The notes: generated by a model from the sequence alone, not told the origin. Positions 43,849-53,528 are shown, counted from the first letter of the stretch. The stretch is DNA of 64,000 bases from Bacillota bacterium (GCA_029781045.1 JAKOXL010000029.1:1-64000); one strand, 5' to 3'. Translations and numbers: made by a program.

Positions 43849-44042
43849 TGAAAGACCACCTCCCATGTTCCTCACTCGTTCATAAGGATGCGAGATGAGC
43901 CAAATATATGCTCGTTGTGCCGTCAGAAAGAGGACGCATTGTGACTTTTCCCCGCCTAAAAGGGGAAGAGGCTAGAGGAAAGGGAGCAAAGGTGTGGAAT
44001 CCAAGAGAGGGTGGTTTTGTCAGTTCGGCTGGAGGTGACTTC

Positions 44043-45494
44043 ATGTTCTTTCGTCTTGGGATTCTTAACGTCCAAAGGCAGTTGGCTCGTAGTACCTTGG
44101 TGGTCGTAGCTTTAGCTATGGCGGCTATTAGCCTTACGAACTCCATAGCTTTGCAGGAGATTCCGCCTCTGCGTATAGCTCCCTTCCTGAACCGCTTTAC
44201 AGGAGGACATATTCTGGTAATTCCTTTTCGTTGGGCAGGTCAGCAGCTAAGTGACGTCACCGGCTCCCTGCAATTTGAGCCAACTAGTCTGATTGCCAGT
44301 GGTAGCAGCTGGCTAGATTGGTTCTACCCGCAATTCTATGAGCAGGGTTTCTGGGTACCGCTGGGTGAAACTCCGACCGAGTTCATAGATGCTGATGTGC
44401 TTGCTGGTCTTACCGCTTTCCCGGGGGTTGAGGCGGTAGTAACTGTACCTATGCTACCGGCGGTGGTTTATGCCATAGGTCCCAATGGTGAGGTAGCTTA
44501 TCCGATTCGCATAGCGCCCTTGACGGAAGAGATCCGCCAACTGACGGCCGACAGTAAGCAGTCTAATCAGTTTGCTTTGGCCGCTAGAGGCATCTATTTT
44601 AACCAGGCCGCTCAGGTTTTACGGGAAAAGCCTAAATATGAACGACCAGGTGTGGAAGTAGAGCTTCTGTTGCCGCAATTGGACGACGGCGGCAAACTGG
44701 GCATTACAGCGGCCACTAAGTATACCGTGCCCTTTGGCGCTTACCTGCAGGTTCCAACGCGAGAAGTAACGTGGATGGATTCGCTGGGGGGTACCTTAAC
44801 CGAGGTAGGTCGGCTAATTGCCGATATTGCCTGGATAGGTGAGAATAGCTGGCGGGAAATTGTTGCATTGGTGACTGGTGGTAACGATAGTCTTCCCATT
44901 GGTAATGTGGTCTTACGGGTGGAAGATCTGCAGGTTCTGGAGCCCACCATTGCCAAACTAAGTAAAGCTTACCCTGACTTGACTTTTGTGAGTTTGGGTG
45001 AGGTGGAAGAGCGCATCTTCCATACGGGGCATCTTGAGCAGTTTACGCAAGCCCCTCGGGTGGTGTGGAAACAGGAAGGGCAGCCTCGACTTACCGTGCC
45101 CATTTCCTTTAGCCGTATATTCTCCTATTTACTGGTGCTGATTGCAGCTATTCTTCTCGGTGGGCACATGTTAACCGGTGTGGCAGCACGCAATCAAGAA
45201 ATTGGAACATTGCGGGCACTTGGCGCCCGTCGGCGGGATATACTGGTGCTTGGCGTCAGCGAGACGGTAGCACTCACGGTAATCGGGTCTACTTTGGGCT
45301 TTTTTCCCCTGCGTCTATTTGGTGTTATTATGCAGCTACGAGGTGGCCAAGCCTTCTTACCGGTATTCATTGGGGTTCTAAAGGAGTATATGCAGATTAG
45401 CGGCCTCACCTTGGCGGCAGCGCTCCTATTCTCATTGTTACCCGTGTGGCGGCTGGCTAGTGTAGCTCCCATGGAGGTGTTGCGCAATGAATAG
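44043..45494 (+). CDS. FtsX-type ABC permease, no ATPase nearby
   Basis: 483 aa from ATG 44043 behind TGGAGGTGAC. N-terminal transmembrane helix (about 15-35), large extracytoplasmic domain (about 40-365), then three C-terminal helices of the FtsX domain (LLVLIAAILLGGHMLTGVAA, RNQEIGTLRALGARRRDIL, LLFSLLPVWRLASVAPMEVL). MacB/LolC-type permeases move lipoproteins, peptides or signals using a separate ATPase, which is absent here. Overlaps the next gene by 8 bases. Confidence 0.82.
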   Translation: MFFRLGILNVQRQLARSTLVVVALAMAAISLTNSIALQEIPPLRIAPFLNRFTGGHILVIPFRWAGQQLSDVTGSLQFEPTSLIASGSSWLDWFYPQFYEQGFWVPLGETPTEFIDADVLAGLTAFPGVEAVVTVPMLPAVVYAIGPNGEVAYPIRIAPLTEEIRQLTADSKQSNQFALAARGIYFNQAAQVLREKPKYERPGVEVELLLPQLDDGGKLGITAATKYTVPFGAYLQVPTREVTWMDSLGGTLTEVGRLIADIAWIGENSWREIVALVTGGNDSLPIGNVVLRVEDLQVLEPTIAKLSKAYPDLTFVSLGEVEERIFHTGHLEQFTQAPRVVWKQEGQPRLTVPISFSRIFSYLLVLIAAILLGGHMLTGVAARNQEIGTLRALGARRRDILVLGVSETVALTVIGSTLGFFPLRLFGVIMQLRGGQAFLPVFIGVLKEYMQISGLTLAAALLFSLLPVWRLASVAPMEVLRNE

Positions 45495-46836
45495 CCTGGT
45501 TCGTCTATGGAGCAAGCGGGTCTGGTGCTTTCGTTTCGTTCACCTGTTGGTGGCGGCGCTTGTAGCGGCCGTAGTTGTTGTAGCTCTGCTATATCAGGGG
45601 TATGTGGGAGCATTGAGTGAGAGCTTTGCTGACCGTTTGGTCTTTCCCCAGTTTCCGGGCGCTGCTGCAGTATTCGCCCCTGGATTGGTCCAACCACCGC
45701 GGCAGGTGACTACTCCGCCCAATTTGCAGCTGGCTCTAATGACTACCACCACCCGTCACGGAAACATTCATCTGGGGGTCGTGCTATCCTCCTACGCAGG
45801 TGGCTGGCCTGTGCCAAAAGGCAATGAGGTCTGGTTACCTGTCAGTCTACGAGGTCATGTTTTTGATGAAGGGGTTGGCGACAGCCTTACCCTAACCTAT
45901 TTTGGCAGGGGTCCTTGGCAACAAGCAGAAGTGGTTGTTGCTGGATACTACGAAGATGCTCGACTTCTTAGCCCAATCTTGATTAGCCTTCCCTTTGCCC
46001 AAGAGTGGCTAGGTGACCAACTGGTCTATGCTCAGTCCGTATTGGTTTATCCGGAGAGCGCCCTCAGGCAGCTGCGAAGCAACTTATACCGTATTCCGAA
46101 TGCACAGTTGGTTAGTCTGGATTCAGCCTTTTTGGGAGCTAAGTATCTGGTTAGTAGTATGTTTGCTGGTGGTGACTTAGCTCTGGTCTTAGGGATAGTG
46201 TTTCTGGCTATCGGGGTAGGCATTTTCGGTCTCTTGGTCTTCTTGGATAGTCGTAGTGAGATAGCCATGCTGAAAACCTTGGGTTTGAAACCAGGTGAAG
46301 TGAGTCGGCTTTCGCTTTTCGAGTTCGGTTTCTCTACTCTCATAGGATTAGGTTTGGGATGGGCAGTGATCTCTGTTCTGCAGGAGCACATTAGCTTTCC
46401 CTTTAAGTATGATCTGGCACTTCTTCGTCATGGTTTCCTGCTGGTTGGCTGTGCCTTTGCTTTGGCGCTATTTGCGCCGGCACGCTTGGCAAGGGTTGCT
46501 ACCGTTAACGAACTGTTGCTGAAGCGACCGACTCTACTTTTCAGTCAGGTGATTAGTAGTGTGGAGGGGCAACGTCCCGCATTACATGACATCATCAGCC
46601 GTGGCTGGAGCTGTCTGAAGCTGGAGAGCGATGGAAGCAATTTTCTCGGTACAGTTGTTCCGCAGCAGGGGGCTTTTGTGCGACAAGGTGAGCTGGTGGG
46701 ATGGCAGACGACCTGGTTTGGTATGGGGGAAAAGCGCTATGTGGCGCCCCATGATGGTATTGTGCAAATGGTGGACCCAAAACGGGGGGTGGTGGCAATC
46801 TCTCCCTGCGTGGAACCGAAAGAGGGAAGTATTTAG
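45487..46836 (+). CDS. FtsX-type permease with C-terminal barrel-sandwich domain
   Basis: 449 aa. N-terminal helix (about 17-38), extracytoplasmic domain (40-225), FtsX helices (ALVLGIVFLAIGVGIFGLLV, SEIAMLKTLGLKPGEVSRLS), then a C-terminal tail (about 375-440, GTVVPQQGAFVRQGELVGW ... PHDGIVQMVDPKRGVV) that looks like a biotinyl/lipoyl-like barrel-sandwich as in membrane-fusion proteins. This fusion is unusual. Forms a pair with the preceding permease; ATPase not in the window region. A terminator follows. Confidence 0.75.
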   Translation: MNSLVRLWSKRVWCFRFVHLLVAALVAAVVVVALLYQGYVGALSESFADRLVFPQFPGAAAVFAPGLVQPPRQVTTPPNLQLALMTTTTRHGNIHLGVVLSSYAGGWPVPKGNEVWLPVSLRGHVFDEGVGDSLTLTYFGRGPWQQAEVVVAGYYEDARLLSPILISLPFAQEWLGDQLVYAQSVLVYPESALRQLRSNLYRIPNAQLVSLDSAFLGAKYLVSSMFAGGDLALVLGIVFLAIGVGIFGLLVFLDSRSEIAMLKTLGLKPGEVSRLSLFEFGFSTLIGLGLGWAVISVLQEHISFPFKYDLALLRHGFLLVGCAFALALFAPARLARVATVNELLLKRPTLLFSQVISSVEGQRPALHDIISRGWSCLKLESDGSNFLGTVVPQQGAFVRQGELVGWQTTWFGMGEKRYVAPHDGIVQMVDPKRGVVAISPCVEPKEGSI

Positions 46837-46855
46837 TTGGTCAGTAGCGAAACAT

Positions 46856-46917
46856 AGGGGTTTCAGGTTGAGGAAAAGATGGTTGACCATCGGTCCGGCC
46901 TGCGACCCCTTTTTTCT
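46856..46917 (+). terminator. Terminator separating the permease pair from the TerB operon
   Basis: AGGGGT-tt-CAGG ... CCTG-cg-ACCCCT followed by TTTTTT; large loop containing a minor hairpin. Confidence 0.55.
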
Positions 46918-46929
46918 GCAGGAATCTAG

Positions 46930-46959
46930 TTGACCAACGGCAAAGAATACTAGTTATGG
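46930..46959 (+). promoter_or_regulatory. Possible promoter of the TerB operon
   Basis: TTGACC (46930-46935) and TTATGG (46954-46959) with an 18-base spacer, 33 bases before the preferred start. Confidence 0.3.
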
Positions 46960-46991
46960 CTACACATGACGGAGGAAAAAGGGTGGGGGCA

Positions 46992-49334
46992 ATGAAGCAA
47001 GTGGAAGGCGCGGGATCGCCGTTACCCCGGCTAGGTCTGCGCAGCATTCGCCGCGAATACCGGGCTATCGGCCAGGTGGAAGCGGAACCACGCCTATTCG
47101 TAGGCGAGAAAGAGTATAGTGCTTTGACCCTTTCGGAGCGGTTATCCTCTTCGTCAGACTACTTGCTATTACCTGATGGAGAGCAGATATCGCAGGGGCA
47201 GGCGCGAGCCAGTGGGTTGGCGGGCTTCGGTCGCGCTTATGATGGCACGTCCCTAGAGCCGTTTCCACTGCCACCGGAGTCCATGCTATGGCATGACTTT
47301 CGACAAGTTCCAGGTCCTTGGCAAGAGATCTACCCTTTAATCCTAACCCCCCCGGTGCGAAAGCCCTACGCCCATCTAGAATGGCTCCGTTACTGGGGCT
47401 TTTCCGGTGGGTTGTTTGGAACTCTGTATGAGGTGGGGGTGCCATTGGTCCGCTGGCTAAAAGACTATTTGGACCGAGTGCCGCAGCCGCGGGTCTTGGT
47501 AGTAGGGACCGCGACAGTGCAGAATTACATGTATCATCTGGCCAACAGAGAACGGGTTTGGCGACTGACTACTGAACACCGCTATCAAGAGGGTTGTCTG
47601 AATTTCATTTCTCCTGAGCTAGTTGTGGCTACCCCTCAGCTGGCAGAAACCACGTGGGATATCGTTTGCTTGGTAAACGCCCACATGTTCTTAGGGGAGG
47701 AGCATTCCCAGCTGGTTAATGTTTTGCAGACCCTGCCGCGTCGGCTGTTTGTTGGGCTGTTTGCCCATCGGGACTGGCAAGAGCGGACGGAGCAGCGTAT
47801 CCGTTGTGCTAGTCTGCTCGGTATTACAGCTGGCGGTTCTAACCACCTTATTTGGCACTATCTCCTACGCAACCCTAAGGAGATGCCGCGACCATTACCC
47901 GAGCCCCCAGCCATTCCTTTGCGGTCAGAGGGTGAGGTGCAAGAGCGAAGGGAACCTGATCTAGCTCCTTATAGTTTTGAACTCCGAAGCTTCATCCGCG
48001 ATGCCGAGCACTTTAGCCAAGTTTCGGGAACCCCTGTTCCTTTTCGGCCCTATTATAATCAAAGGCCCAATTATGGCACCTTAGACAGAAGGCAACTGGC
48101 TTGGTATCTCTATTGGCGACACGAGGTGCGGCAGGGCCGCTACTTAGAAACGGGGCTCGATTATATTCGATTACTAGCGCAGGAACTGGTTAATGGTTTC
48201 GGCGGCCAGAATGTTATGGAGCGCTATAGATTCTTGCAAGAGCTGTGGCTCCATTATCGTCAGGCGTACCCTTCGCTAGACAACTGGTTACCTGAATGGC
48301 TCTGCGACTACCTATTAGTCAATGAGTGTCCTCTGGATCCGCTGCTACCGCTATTGCAGGCTGCAAAACTAAGCATACCCACCCGATACCCGGACATGTT
48401 GTTAGAGCGTTTCCATTCCTGTGGTTGGCGATCAGTGCCCTTTTCGCTGCTGGAGCAGCTCTTGGGGATATCGCTGCGTCAGAGTCAGGTGTATACGTCG
48501 GAAGACCGTAAGATAATAGCAGAGACCGTTCTCCGTACTCTTCATAACATCGAAGCCAAGTGGATACAAGAGAACGGGCAGGGGATCCTAGCGCGGTATC
48601 GCCCGCCTCGGCCACTGACACTCAAACGTCTGCCATTTAGCAACACCCTCTTTGGACGAGCTACGCGGCTCATCTACTTCGGTCGTTACTATCCCTACAG
48701 CCAGCAAAGGGGATTCTTACAGCTACTACTTGCCGTAGTGAAAGAGAGCGAGAATCTACTTAGGGTCAAGCGGGGTTATCGAGGTCGTGTACGCACCGCC
48801 GCCGTGTCCGATCTAGTACCGAAGCTGGTGGAAGAGGCTTTTCTGCTGAAGCAACCGTCAACGAGAGTTACGATAGATAACGATCGGGTCAAAGAGTTGC
48901 TGGTCGAATCCGATGCAGTGCGAGACCTACTGCTGGCCAAGGCCAGCAAAGAGGGATCTGAAACGGATCCCACGGATGGAGAAGATAAAACGCCAGGAGC
49001 TGGGTTGGCGACGATGGTGGTGCAACATAATGCTACACTGATGGCAGAAGCATCGGAGTTGGAAGTCTATATCCGTCTGTTTGATGGTCTAGAGGATATG
49101 GAGATTAGGGCTTTAGCCGCTCTATTAGAAGACGATGGATGGGAAAAACTAATACATATCTGTCAAGAAAGGGCTATGATGCCCGAACTGTTGGTGGATC
49201 GCATCAATCAGGTGGCGCTGGAAGTACAAAACGATATCCTGATCGACACAACTAGTACACCACCCACAATAGTGGAAGATTACTTGCCGCAAGTTATTGG
49301 ACTGGTAAAGCACTTTGAGGCGCAGAAGAGGTGA
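46992..49334 (+). CDS. TerB_N/TerB_C-like protein of a TerB-BrxD-helicase operon
   Basis: 780 aa from ATG 46992 behind AAGGGTGGGGG (46956 has no ribosome site). Residues about 340-440 hold the TerB N-terminal domain pattern (FRPYYNQRPNYGTLDRRQLA, WRHEVRQGRYLETGLDYI); the C-terminal third is helical and fits TerB_C (IRLFDGLEDMEIRALAALLE). The first 300 residues are not recognised. TerB proteins are linked to tellurite resistance and to DNA/phage-defence modules. Overlaps the ATPase gene by 4 bases: a tight three-gene unit. Confidence 0.72.
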   Translation: MKQVEGAGSPLPRLGLRSIRREYRAIGQVEAEPRLFVGEKEYSALTLSERLSSSSDYLLLPDGEQISQGQARASGLAGFGRAYDGTSLEPFPLPPESMLWHDFRQVPGPWQEIYPLILTPPVRKPYAHLEWLRYWGFSGGLFGTLYEVGVPLVRWLKDYLDRVPQPRVLVVGTATVQNYMYHLANRERVWRLTTEHRYQEGCLNFISPELVVATPQLAETTWDIVCLVNAHMFLGEEHSQLVNVLQTLPRRLFVGLFAHRDWQERTEQRIRCASLLGITAGGSNHLIWHYLLRNPKEMPRPLPEPPAIPLRSEGEVQERREPDLAPYSFELRSFIRDAEHFSQVSGTPVPFRPYYNQRPNYGTLDRRQLAWYLYWRHEVRQGRYLETGLDYIRLLAQELVNGFGGQNVMERYRFLQELWLHYRQAYPSLDNWLPEWLCDYLLVNECPLDPLLPLLQAAKLSIPTRYPDMLLERFHSCGWRSVPFSLLEQLLGISLRQSQVYTSEDRKIIAETVLRTLHNIEAKWIQENGQGILARYRPPRPLTLKRLPFSNTLFGRATRLIYFGRYYPYSQQRGFLQLLLAVVKESENLLRVKRGYRGRVRTAAVSDLVPKLVEEAFLLKQPSTRVTIDNDRVKELLVESDAVRDLLLAKASKEGSETDPTDGEDKTPGAGLATMVVQHNATLMAEASELEVYIRLFDGLEDMEIRALAALLEDDGWEKLIHICQERAMMPELLVDRINQVALEVQNDILIDTTSTPPTIVEDYLPQVIGLVKHFEAQKR

Positions 49335-50644
49335 GGCATATGACCATAGCAGTTCCTAAGCGGATTTCTAGCGCCCTTCTAGGCTCTTTGGCCGCTGGGG
49401 TTGTGCCCCGTATTGGTCTGGAGTATATAGCCGTGGGACGCCAACAGGAGATTAGGGCCTTATTACAGGATTTGGATAATATCGCTGCTGGCGGTGCTGC
49501 CTTTCGTTTGATTGTGGGGCGCTACGGCTCGGGCAAGAGCTTCTTACTACAGCTTATCCGCAATCATGCCATGGACCGCGGTTTTGTGGTAGCCGACGCC
49601 GACTTGTCGCCGGAACGTCGGCTGACAGGATCGCAACGACAAGGGGTAGCCACCTACCGGGAGCTAATGCGCAATCTAGCTACCAAGATTCGGCCCGATG
49701 GTGGTGCTTTACCGGCCATCTTAGAGCGTTGGATCGCCAATATTCAGATGCAGGTTGCCAAAAGCACCGGTCTAGATGCCACCAGTGATGCCTTCACTGC
49801 AGCGGTTGAGCGGCAGATGATGACGGTCATTGGTAAAATGGAAGAACTAGTTCACGGCTTTGACTTCGCTTCCGTACTAAGGAGTTATTGGAGAGGCTAC
49901 CGTCAGGGGAATGAGCAACTAAGAGACGCGGCTTTGCGTTGGTTGCGGGGTGAGTTTAGCACCAAGACCGAGGCCCGTCAGGCCCTTGGTGTGCGGGTTG
50001 TTATCGATGACGACTCCTGGTATGACTACATAAAGCTCGTAGCCCGTTTGGCGGTAGGGTTAGGATATAAGGGGTTAATCATCATACTGGATGAGATGGT
50101 AAATCTCTATAAGATTAGCCATGCCCAGTCGCGGCAGGCCAACTATGAGAAGTACCTAACCATGTTCAATGACACAATGCAAGGCAAGGCAAGCTACTTG
50201 GGTATCATTACTGCAGGTACCAGCCAGTTTGTTGAAGATACTCGCCGCGGGCTGTACAGCTATGAGGCACTGCGTTCGCGTCTGACAGAGAGTCGTTTAC
50301 TGCCCAGCGGGCTACTTGACACCCGGGGGCCCATTCTGCGGTTGGCCCTACTCAGTTACGAAGAGTTGTTTGTTCTGCTCTGCCGTCTCCGTGATATTCA
50401 TGCCGGTCACTATGGCTATGCTCCCCGCTTGGTGGATAGTCAGTTAATCTTGTTCCTGCAGGAGGCAGTGAATCGCTTAGGAGCCGAGGAGTTATTGACG
50501 CCACGAGAAGTAACTCGAGACTTCATAACTCTGCTTAACCTACTGGAGCAGAATCCGGAGCTGCAATTTGAACAGTTGCTTAAGGGAATGGAACTTCATA
50601 AGGAAGAGACAGATGAGGACGATCTGGCTGAGTTTGTGTTATGA
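49331..50644 (+). CDS. BrxD-like ATP-binding protein (DUF2791 P-loop)
   Basis: 437 aa. Walker A VGRYGSGKSFLLQ (about 62-74), Walker B GLIIILDEMVNLYK (about 247-260), and the opening PRIGLEYIAVGRQQEIRALL typical of the DUF2791/BREX ATP-binding family. ATGA overlap with both neighbours. In BREX type 2 this ATPase accompanies an Lhr-like helicase, as here, but PglX, PglZ and the other BREX proteins are absent from the window. Likely a DNA-acting motor or loader for the helicase (inference). Confidence 0.8.
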   Translation: MRHMTIAVPKRISSALLGSLAAGVVPRIGLEYIAVGRQQEIRALLQDLDNIAAGGAAFRLIVGRYGSGKSFLLQLIRNHAMDRGFVVADADLSPERRLTGSQRQGVATYRELMRNLATKIRPDGGALPAILERWIANIQMQVAKSTGLDATSDAFTAAVERQMMTVIGKMEELVHGFDFASVLRSYWRGYRQGNEQLRDAALRWLRGEFSTKTEARQALGVRVVIDDDSWYDYIKLVARLAVGLGYKGLIIILDEMVNLYKISHAQSRQANYEKYLTMFNDTMQGKASYLGIITAGTSQFVEDTRRGLYSYEALRSRLTESRLLPSGLLDTRGPILRLALLSYEELFVLLCRLRDIHAGHYGYAPRLVDSQLILFLQEAVNRLGAEELLTPREVTRDFITLLNLLEQNPELQFEQLLKGMELHKEETDEDDLAEFVL

Positions 50645-52782
50645 ATGAGTTTGCTCGCTTAGCACCTTTTATCAAAGAATATATATTTCGGCACGGATGG
50701 ACTGAGTTGCGGGAGATCCAAACTCAAGCTATCCAAGCAATCCTAGATACCGATGCTCATCTGTTGCTAAGTAGTGGTACCGCCTCCGGTAAGACCGAAG
50801 CAGCTTTCCTACCTATTCTGACGCTGCTGACGGACAATCCCGCCTCCAGTATTGGGGTACTCTATATTGGCCCCACCAAGGCCCTGATCAATGACCAGTT
50901 CTATCGCTTGCAGGGCCTGTTGGCTGAGGCCCACATCCCTGTCTGGAGTTGGCATGGAGACGTGGCAACCAGCTATAAGAAGCGTCTGCTACGTCAGCCC
51001 CAAGGGGTATTGCAAATCACTCCCGAATCATTGGAAAGTCTCCTTATCAATCAAAGACAGCACCTATGGGCCATGTTTCATGATTTGCGTTTTATTGTCA
51101 TTGACGAAGTTCATGTCTTCATGGGAAATGACCGGGGGCAACAGATTCTGTGCCAGTTAGGGCGTTTGATCGGTTACACCAGAGTTGAACCGCGGCGCGT
51201 AGGTTTATCTGCCACCTTAGGTGACGTGAAGGGAGCTTGCAGCTGGTTAGCCAGTGGCAGCCAGAAGGAGGTTTTGGCACCGTCTGTGACGGCCAGTGGG
51301 CAGAAACTCCGCCTTTCATTAGAACATTTCTATCGGCCAATGGAAGGAACAGAGAGAGTGACAGATGACCCCTATTACAGGTACATTTTCCAACAAAGCC
51401 TTGGACGCAAGTGCCTTATTTTCGCCAATCGGCGTAGTGAAACAGAGACTGTAATAAGTGCTTTACGCCAGATGGCGGCGGAGCAGGGTCTTCCTGATGT
51501 CTATCATGTACACCACGGCAGCGTGGCCCCAGCTTTACGCGTGGCGGCGGAAGCCGCCATGCGTGAACCTCATCAGCCGGCAGTGACGGCCGCCACGGTT
51601 ACGTTGGAGCTGGGCATTGACTTGGGGCAATTGGAGACCATAATTCAACTGGAAGCGCCCCATTCGGTGATGAGTTGGCTACAGCGTTTAGGCCGTTCGG
51701 GGAGACGAGGTGGGCCCCAGGAGATGCGCCTAGTTACCAGTGAGAGTGGGGCCGAAGGGATACAGGCGCCCTTGCCTTGGCAACTATTGCAAAGCATGGC
51801 TATTATTGAACTTTATCTGCGGGAGCGCTGGATTGAACCGGTGGAGCCACCACGCTACCCCTATAGTTTGCTTTACCAGCAGACCATGTCCATACTCTTG
51901 GCTGCTGGTGAACTGCAACCTACCCAATTGGAGCAGCGGGTGCTCACGTTGCCACCCTTTAGGCATGTGAGCCCGCAACGGTACCGTAGGCTCCTACAGC
52001 ATCTTCTGACCATTGGGCATTTGGAGCGTCTGGAAACAGGAGCCTTAATTGTCGGTCTTGCAGCGGAAAAGGTTGTCGGCAACTGGCGTTTCTATGCGGT
52101 TTTCCAGGACAGTAATGAGTATAGAGTGCATGACGGTACACGTGAAATTGGCAGTATAAACTACGAACCGGCGGTAGGTGACCTCATTGCCTTAGCAGGT
52201 TCCACCTGGAAAGTACGGGAAGTGGTGGTTTCTAGGCGACAGGTCTTGGTCCAGGCAGCACCCGGCCATGCTGTCACCTACTGGATTGGCATAAGCACCC
52301 CCATTCATCAGCGGGTACTAGGGAAGATGCGAGAGCTACTTCTGGGTGATGGCGACGACTACCCCTACCTGCGGCCGGGAGCTAGAGCCCGGTTAGAGGC
52401 GGCACGGCGCTGGGCGAAGGCTATGGGGCTTGCGGAGCGTAGTGTGGTGGCTCGGGGACAGAACTTCTTTTGGATTTTTCCGTGGAGGGGAAGCAAAGGC
52501 TTTTCCGCTCTGGAACGTGCCTTGCGTCAGCAGGGGTCGAATCTTGGTGTGCGCCATATCGCGGCATACTGTCCCTATTATTTAATGGTGGAAGCGGAGC
52601 ACGGGAGGGGGGACCGCTTGGAGGTGGTCATACAGCAACTGCAGGAAGAGATCAATAGGGGAGTCACTTTCTTGCAGGGATATCGGGTACCCCGTCTCAA
52701 CAAGTATGACGCTTTTCTACCCGCTGAACTGTTACGCCAATCCTATGAAGATGTTCAGCGCCCCGAACCGATTCATGCCTGA
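50641..52782 (+). CDS. Lhr/BrxHI-like superfamily 2 DEAD/DEAH helicase
   Basis: 713 aa. Motif I SSGTASGKTEAAF, Ia PTKALINDQF, II IDEVHVF (DEVH), III LSATLGD, IV IFANRRSETE, V VTAATVTLELGIDLG, VI QRLGRSGRRGG; C-terminal part (about 400-713) resembles the DUF/OB region of Lhr-type helicases. ATP-driven nucleic acid unwinding. Co-translated with the BrxD-like ATPase. Matches BREX Lhr-like helicase BrxHI in type and company. Confidence 0.88.
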   Translation: MNEFARLAPFIKEYIFRHGWTELREIQTQAIQAILDTDAHLLLSSGTASGKTEAAFLPILTLLTDNPASSIGVLYIGPTKALINDQFYRLQGLLAEAHIPVWSWHGDVATSYKKRLLRQPQGVLQITPESLESLLINQRQHLWAMFHDLRFIVIDEVHVFMGNDRGQQILCQLGRLIGYTRVEPRRVGLSATLGDVKGACSWLASGSQKEVLAPSVTASGQKLRLSLEHFYRPMEGTERVTDDPYYRYIFQQSLGRKCLIFANRRSETETVISALRQMAAEQGLPDVYHVHHGSVAPALRVAAEAAMREPHQPAVTAATVTLELGIDLGQLETIIQLEAPHSVMSWLQRLGRSGRRGGPQEMRLVTSESGAEGIQAPLPWQLLQSMAIIELYLRERWIEPVEPPRYPYSLLYQQTMSILLAAGELQPTQLEQRVLTLPPFRHVSPQRYRRLLQHLLTIGHLERLETGALIVGLAAEKVVGNWRFYAVFQDSNEYRVHDGTREIGSINYEPAVGDLIALAGSTWKVREVVVSRRQVLVQAAPGHAVTYWIGISTPIHQRVLGKMRELLLGDGDDYPYLRPGARARLEAARRWAKAMGLAERSVVARGQNFFWIFPWRGSKGFSALERALRQQGSNLGVRHIAAYCPYYLMVEAEHGRGDRLEVVIQQLQEEINRGVTFLQGYRVPRLNKYDAFLPAELLRQSYEDVQRPEPIHA

Positions 52783-52926
52783 AAATCCCAATGCATTTCT
52801 AAGGAGCTTAGGCTATAATGGGGCTGAAATTGCTTGGTACATAGAGAGAGAATTAAACTAGAATAGAGAGAAGAGAAAGAGAGAAAGAATGCCACCCTTT
52901 CTGCGCCATTCAGAAAGGGGGAAGGT
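52783..52926 (+). promoter_or_regulatory. Leader of the NlpC/P60 gene with an SD-masking hairpin
   Basis: TATAAT at 52814-52819, then a purine-rich AGAGAGA stretch, then CCCTTTCTG (52895-52903) / CAGAAAGGG (52911-52919). The right arm runs into the ribosome site GAAAGGGGGAAGG, so the hairpin could limit translation. Known cell-wall riboswitch or sRNA links were not recognised. Confidence 0.4.
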
Positions 52927-53424
52927 GTGTTGTTCAAGACGAAACGGGGCCTCGTCAAGTTACTGGCCTCCATGTTGGTAGTAGTAGCAGTAGTTACTTT
53001 AGTACCTTTCGCTGCAGCGCCTGAGGAAGCGGAAGCAGCCACACGGTTTTCCAACCGCTATTCGGTTGTTGAAACCGCTCGCAAGTATATGGGACGACCC
53101 TATGTTTTCGGGGCTAATGGTCCTCGCAGTTTTGACTGCTCCGGTTTTACTCGCTATGTTTATCGTCTGCACGGCTATTACATTCCACGTACAGCTGCTA
53201 GCCAGTCGCGGGTAGGAGCATTTGTTGCAAAAGGAAATTGGCGCTATGGCGACCTAATTTTCTTCCGCAACACCTATAAGAAAGGCATTTCCCATGTGGG
53301 CATCTATGCAGGCAATGGACGCATTATCCATGCTTGGCCACGCAGTGGTGTTACGGTCCACAACTTCACCACTTATCGTTATCTCGCTACGAGATACGCA
53401 GGTGCTCGTCGTATTCTTAAGTAA
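52927..53424 (+). CDS. Secreted NlpC/P60 endopeptidase
   Basis: 165 aa, GTG start behind AGGGGGAAGG. Signal peptide (LLASMLVVVAVVTLVPFAA, cut near AEAA). Mature part is a single NlpC/P60 domain with the catalytic triad: Cys in RSFDCSGFTRYVY, His in SHVGIYAGNG, His in IIHAW. Cleaves peptide crosslinks of peptidoglycan (D-Glu-meso-DAP bonds by family). No binding domain, so probably wall turnover or spore-related. Terminator follows. Confidence 0.95.
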   Translation: MLFKTKRGLVKLLASMLVVVAVVTLVPFAAAPEEAEAATRFSNRYSVVETARKYMGRPYVFGANGPRSFDCSGFTRYVYRLHGYYIPRTAASQSRVGAFVAKGNWRYGDLIFFRNTYKKGISHVGIYAGNGRIIHAWPRSGVTVHNFTTYRYLATRYAGARRILK

Positions 53425-53438
53425 AGAAGCAGCACGAG

Positions 53439-53468
53439 GGCCGTTCGGGGGGAACGGCCTTTTTTTTG
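53439..53468 (+). terminator. Terminator after the NlpC/P60 gene
   Basis: GGCCGTTC-GGGGG-GAACGGCC then TTTTTTTT. Confidence 0.93.
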
Positions 53469-53528
53469 TCGCAGAGGAGAGGAAAAATGCTAAAATAAAA
53501 CAATACGAACCTAAAGGAGCCGATTGTA

